The notes below the pieces were generated by a model, which saw nothing but the letters and a program-made list of their open reading frames with translations, had not been told where the DNA came from and ran no database searches. From DATGKG01 sp963783145 (lineage in GTDB: Bacteria; Desulfobacterota; Binatia; Binatales; Binataceae), in assembly GCA_963783145.1 (NCBI GenBank), contig CAWAMM010000002.1, positions 1,426,001-1,490,000 on the forward strand: a stretch of 64,000 bases of DNA. Reading direction: 5' to 3'. A program made the translations under genes and the position numbers. Below, in pieces: positions 26,049-35,144 of this stretch. Numbering within the stretch: the stretch's first letter is position 1; each line of letters opens with the position of its first letter.

Positions 26049-27532
26049 TTTTGTCGCGAAGCTGTCGGAGCGCCCGCATCTGGGGGCTCGCGACCCTTTG
26101 CCTCTATGCGCTACTTGCGGCTTCATGCAGTACCAATCCTGCCACCGGGCGGTCGAGCTTTACCGGCTTGATGACGACTGCTGACGAGGTCAAGATCGGG
26201 CGCGAGCAGAATCTTCAGTTACTGGAAGCTTTCGGTGGCGTGTACGATGATCCCGCGCTCGCGGCTTATGTGACCAGAATCGGAAACACGCTCGCTTCCA
26301 AGGCCGAGCGCAGCGACATCACCTATACCTTCACCGTGCTCAATTCGCCCATCGTCAACGCGTTGGCGCTGCCGGGCGGCTATATCTACATCAGTCGCGG
26401 CTTGCTCGCGCTGGCCGGCAATGAGGCCGAACTGGCCGGGGTGCTGGGTCATGAAATCGGGCACGTAACCGCGCGGCATCACGCGCAACGTCAAAGCAGC
26501 CAGCGAGCGGCGGGAGCGGCGAGCCTGGGAGTGGCGATCCTCGGGGCCATCGCCGGAGTCCCGCTCGCAGGCCCAACCCAGATGCTCGCGGCGTCTTTTC
26601 TGGCCGGTTATACGCGCGACCAGGAGTACGAAGCCGACCTGCTCGGAATCCGCTATATGAATGCAGCCGGGTACGATCCCAGGGCGATGGCGACGTTTCT
26701 GGCGAAGCTCAACGGTTGGACCACACTTGAGGAAACCATTCTCGGGAGCGACTCAAAGGATCGGCTCGACTACCTCGCCACTCATCCCAACACCGAGGAT
26801 CGTGTTCGGCAAGCCCTCAGCGCCGCCGGATTGACCCCAACCGCGACGGCGCCAATGATCGGAATTGATCCTTACCTCGATCGCATCAATGGGATGCTGT
26901 ATGGCGAGCCGATCGCATCCGGCGTGATCCGCGGGCGCAAGTTCCTGCATCCCGATCTGCGCGTTCGCTTCGAGGTCCCGCCTGATTACGAGCTCTTCGA
27001 TTCGTCACAAGCAGTTTACGCGGTAGGCCCTTCGAACTCGCAAATCGTCTTTAGCGGTGCGCAAGTACCGGCCGGTATCTCGATGCTCGAATATGTGAGA
27101 CAGGGCGCAAAAAAGATGGGGCTTTCGGAGGCAACCGCAACCAAAGTCGGCAGCTTCGAAGCAGCGACCGCGTGGGGATGGGTCCCCACCAATCGCGGTC
27201 AAATGGATTTCAGAATCGTAGTTTTCAGAGTCGATCGTGAGCATGCTTACGGATTTCGTTTCGTTTTGCCCAGAGGGTCGATGGGGGCAATGTTGTCGGC
27301 AATCGAACAGACCACGCTCTCGAGCTTTGCCATTCTGACTCCCAAAGAGGCCGCGCAGATCAAGCCGCAAAAAATCCGGGTCATCTCTACCGTGAAAGGT
27401 GATACGGTTGAGAAACTCGCCAGCCGGATGGATTTCGAGACGCTTGTGTTGCAGCGCTTTCAAGTACTCAACGGATTGACCTTTAGTGGCAAGCTGAAGG
27501 CCGGCACGAGGGTGAAGATCGTTACAGAATAG
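26045..27532 (+). CDS. Peptidase M48 family metalloprotease (BepA/LoiP-like lipoprotein)
   Basis: 495 residues from ATG 26045, overlapping the acyltransferase stop as ATGA. The start is followed by a basic stretch, a hydrophobic segment (LATLCLYALLAA) and a lipobox-like Ser-Cys (AASCSTNPATG). The catalytic zinc motif is HEIGHVTARHHA, with the third ligand in EYEADLLGIRYM. The last 60 residues (GDTVEKLAS...LNGL...LKAGTRVKIV) look like a LysM domain for peptidoglycan contact. It is a periplasmic, probably outer-membrane-linked, quality-control protease for envelope proteins. The frame upstream of 26045 is the shifted acyltransferase and not part of this protein. Confidence 0.88.
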   Translation: MILSRSCRSARIWGLATLCLYALLAASCSTNPATGRSSFTGLMTTADEVKIGREQNLQLLEAFGGVYDDPALAAYVTRIGNTLASKAERSDITYTFTVLNSPIVNALALPGGYIYISRGLLALAGNEAELAGVLGHEIGHVTARHHAQRQSSQRAAGAASLGVAILGAIAGVPLAGPTQMLAASFLAGYTRDQEYEADLLGIRYMNAAGYDPRAMATFLAKLNGWTTLEETILGSDSKDRLDYLATHPNTEDRVRQALSAAGLTPTATAPMIGIDPYLDRINGMLYGEPIASGVIRGRKFLHPDLRVRFEVPPDYELFDSSQAVYAVGPSNSQIVFSGAQVPAGISMLEYVRQGAKKMGLSEATATKVGSFEAATAWGWVPTNRGQMDFRIVVFRVDREHAYGFRFVLPRGSMGAMLSAIEQTTLSSFAILTPKEAAQIKPQKIRVISTVKGDTVEKLASRMDFETLVLQRFQVLNGLTFSGKLKAGTRVKIVTE

Positions 27533-27622
27533 CTGCAAAACGCAATTTGCGGCGATCGTGTGCTGCTGCCGGCGCTCAATCCAAATTTCCTCTTCTGGTT
27601 TCCGTCCGACGGGAGGTCAACG

Positions 27623-28486
27623 TTGAAGATCAAGCTGGTTGCGTTCCGACGTCGTACGCTGATGGCCGCGGTGTTCAGCCTGGCGCTTGCGGAACCTGTG
27701 TCATCCGTCGCGCTGGCCCAGGGAAACTCGGTCCCAAAATCAGAAGCGATGGTGCAAGACGGATCGCTTGCCGAGGCGTACCGGATTATCGCCTCCAAAC
27801 AGTTTGTTGATCTCACGCACTCGTTCGGCCCGCTGACCCCGGTATGGAAGGGATTTGGTCAAGCCGCTTTCTCCGCGGCAGCCGATCCCGCGACCGGGCG
27901 TCCGTACACCATCGAGAAGGATGGGTTCCGCTCGTTTTTCTACTCGATGGTCGGGCAATACGGCACACACATTGACCCGCCCGCGCACTTCGACCCGAAC
28001 GGCAAAACGATGGATCAACTCCCGCTGAAGCAAATGATCCTCCCGCTGGTGGTCTTCGACATAACACCGATGCTCAAGACGGACCCCAACCATGCGCTCA
28101 GCATCGATGACATCAAGGCATGGGAGAACAGTCACGGCCGGGTTCCGGCCGGGTCCTTCGCGGCTTTGCGCACCGACATGTACAAGGATTGGGACCGCAA
28201 TCCGGAACACTTCAAGCGAGCTGCGTTCCCTGCATGGTCGTTCGAGGCGATCCGGTTTCTCTACGAAGAACGGAGCATCGTGGCGAACGGTCACGAATCG
28301 ATGGATACGGACACTACTGACAACCTAAAGTCCGAGGCTTGGCTGCTCAGGCACGGCCACTGGCAACTCGAAGTAATGGCCAACCTGGACAAAGTCCCGG
28401 CGACTGGTGCCTTGATTGTCGTGAGTTGGCCGAAGCCGGCGCACGGCCTGGGCTTTCCGGCGCGCGCCTTCGCAATACTGCCATAG
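27623..28486 (+). CDS. Cyclase-family (PF04199) metal-dependent hydrolase, exported
   Basis: About 287 residues from TTG 27623, chosen because GGAGG lies 6 bases upstream and the start gives a clean signal peptide (KIKLVAFRRRTLMAAVFSLALA ending near SVALAQG). The signature QYGTHIDPPAHFD holds the metal-binding His and Asp residues of the kynurenine formamidase/cyclase family. A second conserved site is NGHESMDTD. It should hydrolyse an amide or lactone outside the cytoplasm; the substrate is unknown. Homologues often neighbour catabolic oxidases, as here with the BVMO convergent 90 bases away. Confidence 0.85.
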   Translation: MKIKLVAFRRRTLMAAVFSLALAEPVSSVALAQGNSVPKSEAMVQDGSLAEAYRIIASKQFVDLTHSFGPLTPVWKGFGQAAFSAAADPATGRPYTIEKDGFRSFFYSMVGQYGTHIDPPAHFDPNGKTMDQLPLKQMILPLVVFDITPMLKTDPNHALSIDDIKAWENSHGRVPAGSFAALRTDMYKDWDRNPEHFKRAAFPAWSFEAIRFLYEERSIVANGHESMDTDTTDNLKSEAWLLRHGHWQLEVMANLDKVPATGALIVVSWPKPAHGLGFPARAFAILP

Positions 28487-28576
28487 ACGCTCCGGGTCGA
28501 TATGCCAATAAGATGGACCTCATCAATTCGGGACGGCGCTGACGTTTCACCGACATAGGCACCGTCACCTACGCTC

Positions 28577-30463
28577 TCATTTGGCCGCCGCCGAAACAGT
28601 CGAATCTCTGCTTTCGAGCACATAAGGCTCCAGCGTCGACTGCGCCGCGATGCGATGCTTGTGCCATTTGCCGCCGCCGTAATAGGCGAGGCTCCCGGGT
28701 GTCGCGTTGCCTTCACCATTATAATATGAGATGCAATCGCGCAGCGGCGCCGTAGCGATGTCGACGTCACGGCAATGCTCAGCGTACGCCTCTTCGAACT
28801 CCTTCCGAACATCGACGATGCGCGCGCCACGCTCCCGCATCGTGTTAAGCATCCACACGAGATAGTCGCCGTGCGCGTCGATCGCGTCGGTGAAGTTGAA
28901 GCTGCCGCCGCCGCCCTGCGGACCGGTGACGATGAACAGGTTGGGGAAGCCGTTGCTATGCAGGCCGAGGAAGGTCCTGGTCCCCTCGGTCTCCCACTTC
29001 TCCTTCAGGGTCCGGCCGCCGCGGCCCGTAACCATGTTGAAGGTCGAGGTGCCCATCCATTGGAAGCCGGTCGCGTAGATCAGCACGTCGAGCGGATATT
29101 CGACTCCCTCATGAACAACGCCGCGCTCGTTGATCTCGGCCACACCGCGCGGTGCGGTGTCGACCAAATGGACGTGAGGCAAGTTAAAGGTCGGCAGATA
29201 TTCGTCGTGGAAGGTCGGTCGCTTGCATCCATACGGATAGTAGGGCTTGAGCGCCGCGGCGGTCTTCGGGTCCTTGACGATCGCGTCCACGCGCGCGCGG
29301 ATCTGCTCCATGATGCGGAAGTTGGCATCAAGCTGCTTCTGGATCAGCTCCTGCTCGCTTATCTGATGATCATGTTTCTTCGGCTGTTTGATTTCCGGAA
29401 TCTTGCCCGCCAGATAGTCGTCGTTGGCCTGGATGGCGGAGCGGCCCGCCGAGATCTTCGAGAAGCGTTGACGCCTCGCCCGGGCCCATCCGGGCTCTTT
29501 GGCCCAAGTCACCCGTTCCTCGTCGGTCGTCGCGCGCTGGTCGCGTATATCGATTGACGACGGGGTGCGCTGGAAGACGTAGAGCTGCCCGACAGTCTTC
29601 GCGAGTTCCGGAATCGCCTGCACCGCGGTCGCGCCGGTGCCGATGATGCCAACCGTCTTGCCGCTTAAGTTGATATTGTAGTTCCAGCGTGAAGTATGGA
29701 ACGACTCGCCCTTGAAGTTCTCCATCCCCGCGATACGTGCCAGCTTAGGCGTCGTTAAGATGCCGTTGGCTAAAATTACGAAGCGTGCGCGCATCTTGTC
29801 GCCGCGATCCGTCTCGACGATCCAACGGCCGGATTCCTCGTCCCAGGTCGTTGCCGAGACCGTGGTATGGAACAGGCAGTGGTCGTAGAAGCCGAACTTC
29901 TGAGCCATGTTTTGGCAGTATTCGAGGATCTCGAAGCCCGAGGCGAACTTCATCGACGGAACGTAACCGGTTTCCTCGAGCAACGGCAGGTAGCTGTAGG
30001 ATTCGACATCGCAGGCGATACCGGGATAGCGGTTCCAGTACCAGGTGCCGCCGACGTCACCGCCCTTCTCGCAGAAACGTATGTCGGTGAAGCCGGCCTC
30101 GCTCAGCTTGTGCCAGAGCAACAGTCCGCCGAAGCCGGCGCCGACCACCAGGATCTCGCACTCGTCGGTAAGCGGCTCGCGTGGGATGGGCGGCTCCGAA
30201 TAGACGTCGTCCAGATATTTCTTGAACTCGCCTTCCATGTTGATGTAGTCGGCGGCACCGCGGCGGGCTTCCTTGAACGCGAGGTACTTGGCCTGTTCTT
30301 CCGCATTGAAGGTCGCGCCCGGCGGCAGTTCGGGCAACTCCTTCAGCTTCTGATCGGTCACGACCGAATAGCCCTTGCCGGCAATCTTTTCGGATGCTTT
30401 GGCGGCTCGGGTGTTGAAGATTTTCAGGCCTGTCTCAGGGTCGGTACGGACTGCTGCGTTCAT
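28577..30463 (-). CDS. Flavin-containing Baeyer-Villiger-type monooxygenase
   Basis: 628 residues. The FAD motif is VGAGFGGLLLWHKL, followed by GGTWYWNRYPGIACDVES. The BVMO fingerprint FxGxxxHTxxW is present as FKGESFHTSRW, and the NADPH motif is IIGTGATAVQAIPELA. An extra 130-residue N-terminal helical extension before the FAD motif is typical of the cyclohexanone/phenylacetone and steroid monooxygenase relatives. It should insert oxygen into a ketone, giving an ester. The HSL-type esterase diverging at 30660 and the cyclase-family hydrolase nearby could hydrolyse such products; that link is inference from position. Confidence 0.92.
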   Translation of the reverse strand: MNAAVRTDPETGLKIFNTRAAKASEKIAGKGYSVVTDQKLKELPELPPGATFNAEEQAKYLAFKEARRGAADYINMEGEFKKYLDDVYSEPPIPREPLTDECEILVVGAGFGGLLLWHKLSEAGFTDIRFCEKGGDVGGTWYWNRYPGIACDVESYSYLPLLEETGYVPSMKFASGFEILEYCQNMAQKFGFYDHCLFHTTVSATTWDEESGRWIVETDRGDKMRARFVILANGILTTPKLARIAGMENFKGESFHTSRWNYNINLSGKTVGIIGTGATAVQAIPELAKTVGQLYVFQRTPSSIDIRDQRATTDEERVTWAKEPGWARARRQRFSKISAGRSAIQANDDYLAGKIPEIKQPKKHDHQISEQELIQKQLDANFRIMEQIRARVDAIVKDPKTAAALKPYYPYGCKRPTFHDEYLPTFNLPHVHLVDTAPRGVAEINERGVVHEGVEYPLDVLIYATGFQWMGTSTFNMVTGRGGRTLKEKWETEGTRTFLGLHSNGFPNLFIVTGPQGGGGSFNFTDAIDAHGDYLVWMLNTMRERGARIVDVRKEFEEAYAEHCRDVDIATAPLRDCISYYNGEGNATPGSLAYYGGGKWHKHRIAAQSTLEPYVLESRDSTVSAAAK

Positions 30464-30659
30464 GTCGGTTCCTTTTCAATGGGAAAACGCATTTTATTGA
30501 ATCAGCTAAACGATCGGTATGTTGAACAAAAATCTACGCTAGTTCGGATAGCGCCAGGCCGTCAAGTCGGGCCAGGCCCGGGCGAAAGTTTATATGCGCT
30601 TCGAATCGTGCGATAACTTTCGCGACGTCAGTGGAATTATTGCTGAGGGAGATCCGACT

Positions 30660-31631
30660 ATGAACTTCATCGACCAGTTAGACCCCGAGCTTCGAGCGAT
30701 GGTGGAAAAGATGCCGACCGATCGCCCGATTGATCTCAGCCAGCTTCCAAAGGCGCGGGCGGCGATGAAAAAAATGGTCGCCGCGATGCTGGGGGATTTG
30801 CCTCCGATTGACGGTGTCACCGGCCAGGATCGCGATGTCCCCGGCGCCAAAGGCGATCCAGCGGTGCGGGTCCGCGTTTATCGGCCCGAGGTTCAGTCGA
30901 GCCAGCTGCCCGCGCTGCTATGGATTCACGGCGGCGGATATGTGATGGGCGACATCGAACAAGATGACCGCCTCATGAAGCAACTGGTCAAGCGCATCGG
31001 GTGCGTGGCGGTCTCGGTCGATTATCGATTAGCGCCTGAACATCCGTTTCCCGCGCCGGTCGAGGATTGCTATGCGGGTTTGAAGTGGCTGTTTGGTCAT
31101 GCTGACGAGCTTGGGGTTGACCCGGCGCGCATCGCGCTTGGCGGCGCCAGCGGCGGAGGCGGCTTGGCCGCAGGATTGGCCTTGATGGCCCGCGACCGCG
31201 GCGAAGTAAAGGTCGCGTTCCAACTTCTCATCTATCCGATGATCGACGATCGAAACGTCACGCCTGCCAGTTATGCGATTACGGACCCGCGCATGTGGAA
31301 TCGCGAAAGCAACCGCCAGGGCTGGAAAGCCTACCTGGGCCGCGACGGCGGCGGAACGGATGTATCCCCTTACGCGGCAGCATCGCGGGCCACCGACTTA
31401 AGGAATCTGCCGCCAGCGTACATTCCGGTCGGCGCACTGGATCTTTTTGTGGACGAGAATATTGAATACGCGCAGCGCCTCATTCAGGCCGGGGTGCCTA
31501 CCGAACTCCACGTTTACCCGGGAGCGTTTCATGGTTTCGATATGTTCGCTCCCTCGGCAGCAGTGTCAAAGCAATTCAAGGCCGATCGGGAGAGCGCGCT
31601 GAAACGAGCACTTCACCCCACCGGAAGCTGA
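30660..31631 (+). CDS. HSL-family alpha/beta hydrolase (esterase)
   Basis: 323 residues from ATG 30660, which has GGGAG 8 bases upstream; an in-frame ATG at 30594 lacks a site. It carries the oxyanion HGGGY, a nucleophile Ser in GGASGGGG, then DLFVDEN (catalytic Asp) and AFHGFD (catalytic His). This is the hormone-sensitive-lipase group of carboxylesterases. The gene diverges from the BVMO across 196 bases and may share regulation, making an oxygenation-then-hydrolysis pair. Cytoplasmic, no signal peptide. Confidence 0.9.
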   Translation: MNFIDQLDPELRAMVEKMPTDRPIDLSQLPKARAAMKKMVAAMLGDLPPIDGVTGQDRDVPGAKGDPAVRVRVYRPEVQSSQLPALLWIHGGGYVMGDIEQDDRLMKQLVKRIGCVAVSVDYRLAPEHPFPAPVEDCYAGLKWLFGHADELGVDPARIALGGASGGGGLAAGLALMARDRGEVKVAFQLLIYPMIDDRNVTPASYAITDPRMWNRESNRQGWKAYLGRDGGGTDVSPYAAASRATDLRNLPPAYIPVGALDLFVDENIEYAQRLIQAGVPTELHVYPGAFHGFDMFAPSAAVSKQFKADRESALKRALHPTGS

Positions 31632-31878
31632 CGCGGTCACGCGCCCGACAGAGAACCGTCGATTAGGCGGGAACGTGCCAAGCGATATTAGGTGTCTACA
31701 TCGCGGGCTTGGAACGTTCCCCCCTCAACTCACCTGCAGCGCCGTTGCGGACAGTACAATTTGCAACATTAAGCCTAATTCGCTAGGTTCCACCCAAAGA
31801 TAGCTATACTTACTGCTGCCTTTGCGGTCGACGCTTTCTTAACGTCACTGTTGCTCGTCGCGTCAAGGTAAATCACCG

Positions 31879-34800
31879 GTGGTGCAATCAGGAACCATAA
31901 CGCTCCTGCTTACGGATCTCGTGAACTCGACGGTCCATTTACAGGCGGTTGGCGACGAGACTGGCGCGAACCTTTTTCAGGCACATCACAAGCTCATTAC
32001 CGACGCGATCTCCGCCGCCGGAGGCGAGGAACTCCAGTGGCTTGGCGATGGCGCTCTCGCAGCGTTCTCGTCAACCGCGGAGGCGGTGCGTTGCGCCATC
32101 AGCATCGAGCAGAGTGCGCGGCGTTCCTCCGGCGGTATCCAATTCGAAATACGAATTGGGATCCATCTGGGGGAAGTCGTTTCCCAGGACGGGGGCTATT
32201 TCGGCAAAGCTGTCGTAATCGCGCGTCGCCTCTGCGATCGCGCCGCTAGCGGGCAAATTCTTTGCAGCAAGTTGATTGCTGATATCTTGTCGTCCCGGCA
32301 GGCGTTCAGCTTCCGTGATCTGGGTACTTTACAGCTAAAGGATATCGCGGAACCGGTCGGCGTCTGTGAGGTGGTTTACGAGCGTAGTGATCCGGCCGAG
32401 ATGCTCAACCGCGCGCCTTTTGTCGGCCGCACCGGGCAGCTTGAGCGGCTGCTGGCGAGACTCGAAAACGTGGCGAACGGGCGTGGTTCGGTGGTGATGC
32501 TCCGCGGGGAGCCCGGAGTCGGCAAAACTCGCACGCTGGAGGAGTTCGCCGAGCTCGCCAAACAGCGCGGCGCGGTAACGATTCGGGGCGCCTGTTACGA
32601 TGGCGAGTCGCAGCGCCCGTACCGACCCTTCGCCGAGGCTATTCTCGACTACGCGCACATCGAGCCGACGAAATTCGCCAACGCAATCGGAAAACGCGCC
32701 GCGATCATCAAGCGGATTGCACCGGGTCTGCTCGACTCGATCGTGGATATTCCCGAGCTGGTTTCCCTGAACAAAGAAGAAGAGCGCTTCCGGCTGTTCG
32801 ATGCGGTCTCGCGGTTCTTCATGGAAGTCTCTCGCAATGCGCCGCTGGTTGTGGTGCTTGACGATCTGCATTGGGCCGACCCTGGTACCGCCGCGATGCT
32901 CAGCCACGTAACGCGCCACATTTCTAACAATTCAATCTTGCTGATCGGCGCTTACCGGGATGAGGAAGTCGATCGAAGACATCCGATGGCGGGCACGCTC
33001 GCCAGCCTCAACCGTGCGCAGAATTTCGAAAGTATCTCGCTCAAAGGGCTCGATCGTGCCGAGCTGGCGCAGTTGTTGGAAATGATCGGCGATCAAAACG
33101 CCCCCGAATCGCTGGTCAAAGCGCTCGAAGATGTCACCGACGGCAATCCGCTCTTCATCCGCGAGGTTCTGCTGCACCTGCTCGAAGAGGGAAAGCTTTT
33201 TCGGGAAGCTCACGGGTGGGTATCCGAGCTCAGTGTCGACGAACTCAACATCCCGGAAGGCGTGCGCCAAGTCATAACCCGCCGGCTTCTGAGACTCTCC
33301 GAAGACACCAATGAATTGCTCAAGGTTGGCTCGGCGTTCAATGGAGCATTCTCAATCGACATCGCGGCGTCGGTTGCGGGTCTCGATGAAAATGCCGCTC
33401 TCAACGCAATCGACGCGGCGCTGGAAGCGCAACTGTTGCGGCCGGGAACTACCGCAGAGAGCTTCGATTTCGCGCACGCGGTCATCCGGAACACCCTCTA
33501 TGCGGGGCTGAACTCAGCTCGACGGGTCAGACTCCATCGAAAGATCGCCGAGGAGATGGAGCGCGCGTGGGGCGAGCGGGCTACCCAACACGCCGCCGAA
33601 GTTGCTTACCAATTCTGGCGGGGCGCCGCGGCGCCGGGTACAGAACGCGGCGCGACCTACGCAATTGCAGCCGCCGACAACGCCGAAGCGGCGTACGACC
33701 ATTATGAGGTTGCGGCATTCCTGCGGATCGCACTGGATCTTGTCTCCCAGAATGATCCGCAGCGGCCGCGTTTGCTGGCGCGCCTCAGCTTCGCGTTGAC
33801 CTGGGCTTTGAGTGAGGAGGAGGCGCTGAAGGTGGCACTCGAGGCTGGCGAGCGCATCGCGGCCGCAGAGGGAGGCCCATCCGCCGCTGAATTCTACGAG
33901 CGCATTGCGCGCGCGATGTTCGGCGCGGGGTTAACCCGCGGTGCGTGGCAACTCGCCAAGCAGGGCTTGCGCCACGTGCATAGTCATCACGACATCACGT
34001 GGGCCAGTCTGACCGAGATCGACATCAATCGATCCGAGGGCGAAGACCCCTCCAATCCGGGAATCCTGCTCGATACTCCGGAAACTCGCGAGCTCCGCGA
34101 CGTGCTAAGGGCGCTTCCTCGTGAACACCTGGCGGCGCGCGGTATCGATCCGATTCTTCTGTCGCGCAACGAAATCCTCGAGCAATCGTTGCCGCGGCCC
34201 CGAGGTTCGTGGCGGGCCGGGAACCTGCGCTTGACGCTTTCGCTGCATCGGCAGGACGCGGCTGAATTCGAGCAACGCGGGGCGATCGTACGGGCGATGG
34301 CCGCCTGGGCCAGCGTCGCGAAATGTCAGATCGCACTCGGAGATTTCGTCGAGGGTCAGGCCGCGCTCGACCGGGCCTCCGCAATGTCGACTGGAAGACC
34401 ATCGTTCGGTTCGATGACCATTGCGGGTGCGCGAGCTGAGCTTCACCTCGCGATGAACGAAAATTGGGAACAACTGTTGCCCGACATTCGCCGCGATTTC
34501 GGCGTATCCAATGCCGCGATGGGGCTCAGCGAATTCCTTAGAGCGCAAGGGCCGGAGGCACTGGAACTAGCCGTGGCTCGCGCCTACTTCGCATGCATCT
34601 ATGCTTTTCTTGGCGAACGCGAACGCGCCTTGCGAGAGTTGAATGAGCTCCCCGCGGCACTTGAGGATGGTGCGGGATGGGCGATTAGCTACGTCCCGAT
34701 GTCGCTGTTCGCCGCACGGACTATCTGGGTGCTCAATGCTCCAGCGCACGCGGAAATAATCGAGCGCAACCTCCGCAAAAAAGTGCTGGCGCCTGATTTT

Positions 34801-35109
34801 CGCTGGCCTTCGGGAGATAGCCGCCTGGAACTGGCTCATCTATGTGCGCTTCAGGGTCGCGATGACGAAGCTTCAGCATGGTTCGCAAAGGCGCGCGAGG
34901 TGCTCGATAAGCAGGGAGCCCGGCCGCTGCGCGCGATGGCCGACTACGATGAAGCGCTGATGTACCTGCGGCGGGGCGCCTCGGGTGATCGCGATCGCGC
35001 AAAACCACTCCTCGCAACCGCGGCGCGGCAATTCCAGTCCCTCGGCATGACCGGGTGGCTTCGATGCGCCGAGCAAGCTGCTCCCGAAATACTTCCAAAA
35101 ATCGGCTAG
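31879..35109 (+). CDS. Cyclase-like/AAA ATPase/TPR signalling protein
   Basis: 1076 residues from a GTG. Residues 1-170 are a class III cyclase-like domain (LLTDLVNST, WLGDGALAAF, RIGIHLGE). The block that should read VNxAxR is VVIARR, so the Asn that stabilises the transition state is absent and activity is doubtful. Next is a STAND/AAA-type ATPase with FVGRTGQLERL, Walker A GEPGVGKT, Walker B LVVVLDDLHWAD and an AYRDEEVD sensor. The C-terminal half is helical TPR/MalT-like. There is no HTH at the end. This cyclase-ATPase-TPR layout is common in rhizobia and acidobacteria with unknown signal. It probably acts as an ATP-driven sensor scaffold in the cytoplasm. Confidence 0.85.
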   Translation: MVQSGTITLLLTDLVNSTVHLQAVGDETGANLFQAHHKLITDAISAAGGEELQWLGDGALAAFSSTAEAVRCAISIEQSARRSSGGIQFEIRIGIHLGEVVSQDGGYFGKAVVIARRLCDRAASGQILCSKLIADILSSRQAFSFRDLGTLQLKDIAEPVGVCEVVYERSDPAEMLNRAPFVGRTGQLERLLARLENVANGRGSVVMLRGEPGVGKTRTLEEFAELAKQRGAVTIRGACYDGESQRPYRPFAEAILDYAHIEPTKFANAIGKRAAIIKRIAPGLLDSIVDIPELVSLNKEEERFRLFDAVSRFFMEVSRNAPLVVVLDDLHWADPGTAAMLSHVTRHISNNSILLIGAYRDEEVDRRHPMAGTLASLNRAQNFESISLKGLDRAELAQLLEMIGDQNAPESLVKALEDVTDGNPLFIREVLLHLLEEGKLFREAHGWVSELSVDELNIPEGVRQVITRRLLRLSEDTNELLKVGSAFNGAFSIDIAASVAGLDENAALNAIDAALEAQLLRPGTTAESFDFAHAVIRNTLYAGLNSARRVRLHRKIAEEMERAWGERATQHAAEVAYQFWRGAAAPGTERGATYAIAAADNAEAAYDHYEVAAFLRIALDLVSQNDPQRPRLLARLSFALTWALSEEEALKVALEAGERIAAAEGGPSAAEFYERIARAMFGAGLTRGAWQLAKQGLRHVHSHHDITWASLTEIDINRSEGEDPSNPGILLDTPETRELRDVLRALPREHLAARGIDPILLSRNEILEQSLPRPRGSWRAGNLRLTLSLHRQDAAEFEQRGAIVRAMAAWASVAKCQIALGDFVEGQAALDRASAMSTGRPSFGSMTIAGARAELHLAMNENWEQLLPDIRRDFGVSNAAMGLSEFLRAQGPEALELAVARAYFACIYAFLGERERALRELNELPAALEDGAGWAISYVPMSLFAARTIWVLNAPAHAEIIERNLRKKVLAPDFRWPSGDSRLELAHLCALQGRDDEASAWFAKAREVLDKQGARPLRAMADYDEALMYLRRGASGDRDRAKPLLATAARQFQSLGMTGWLRCAEQAAPEILPKIG

Positions 35110-35144
35110 CAATCTCCTGTATGCGGGGAGCGCAGCTCACGACT

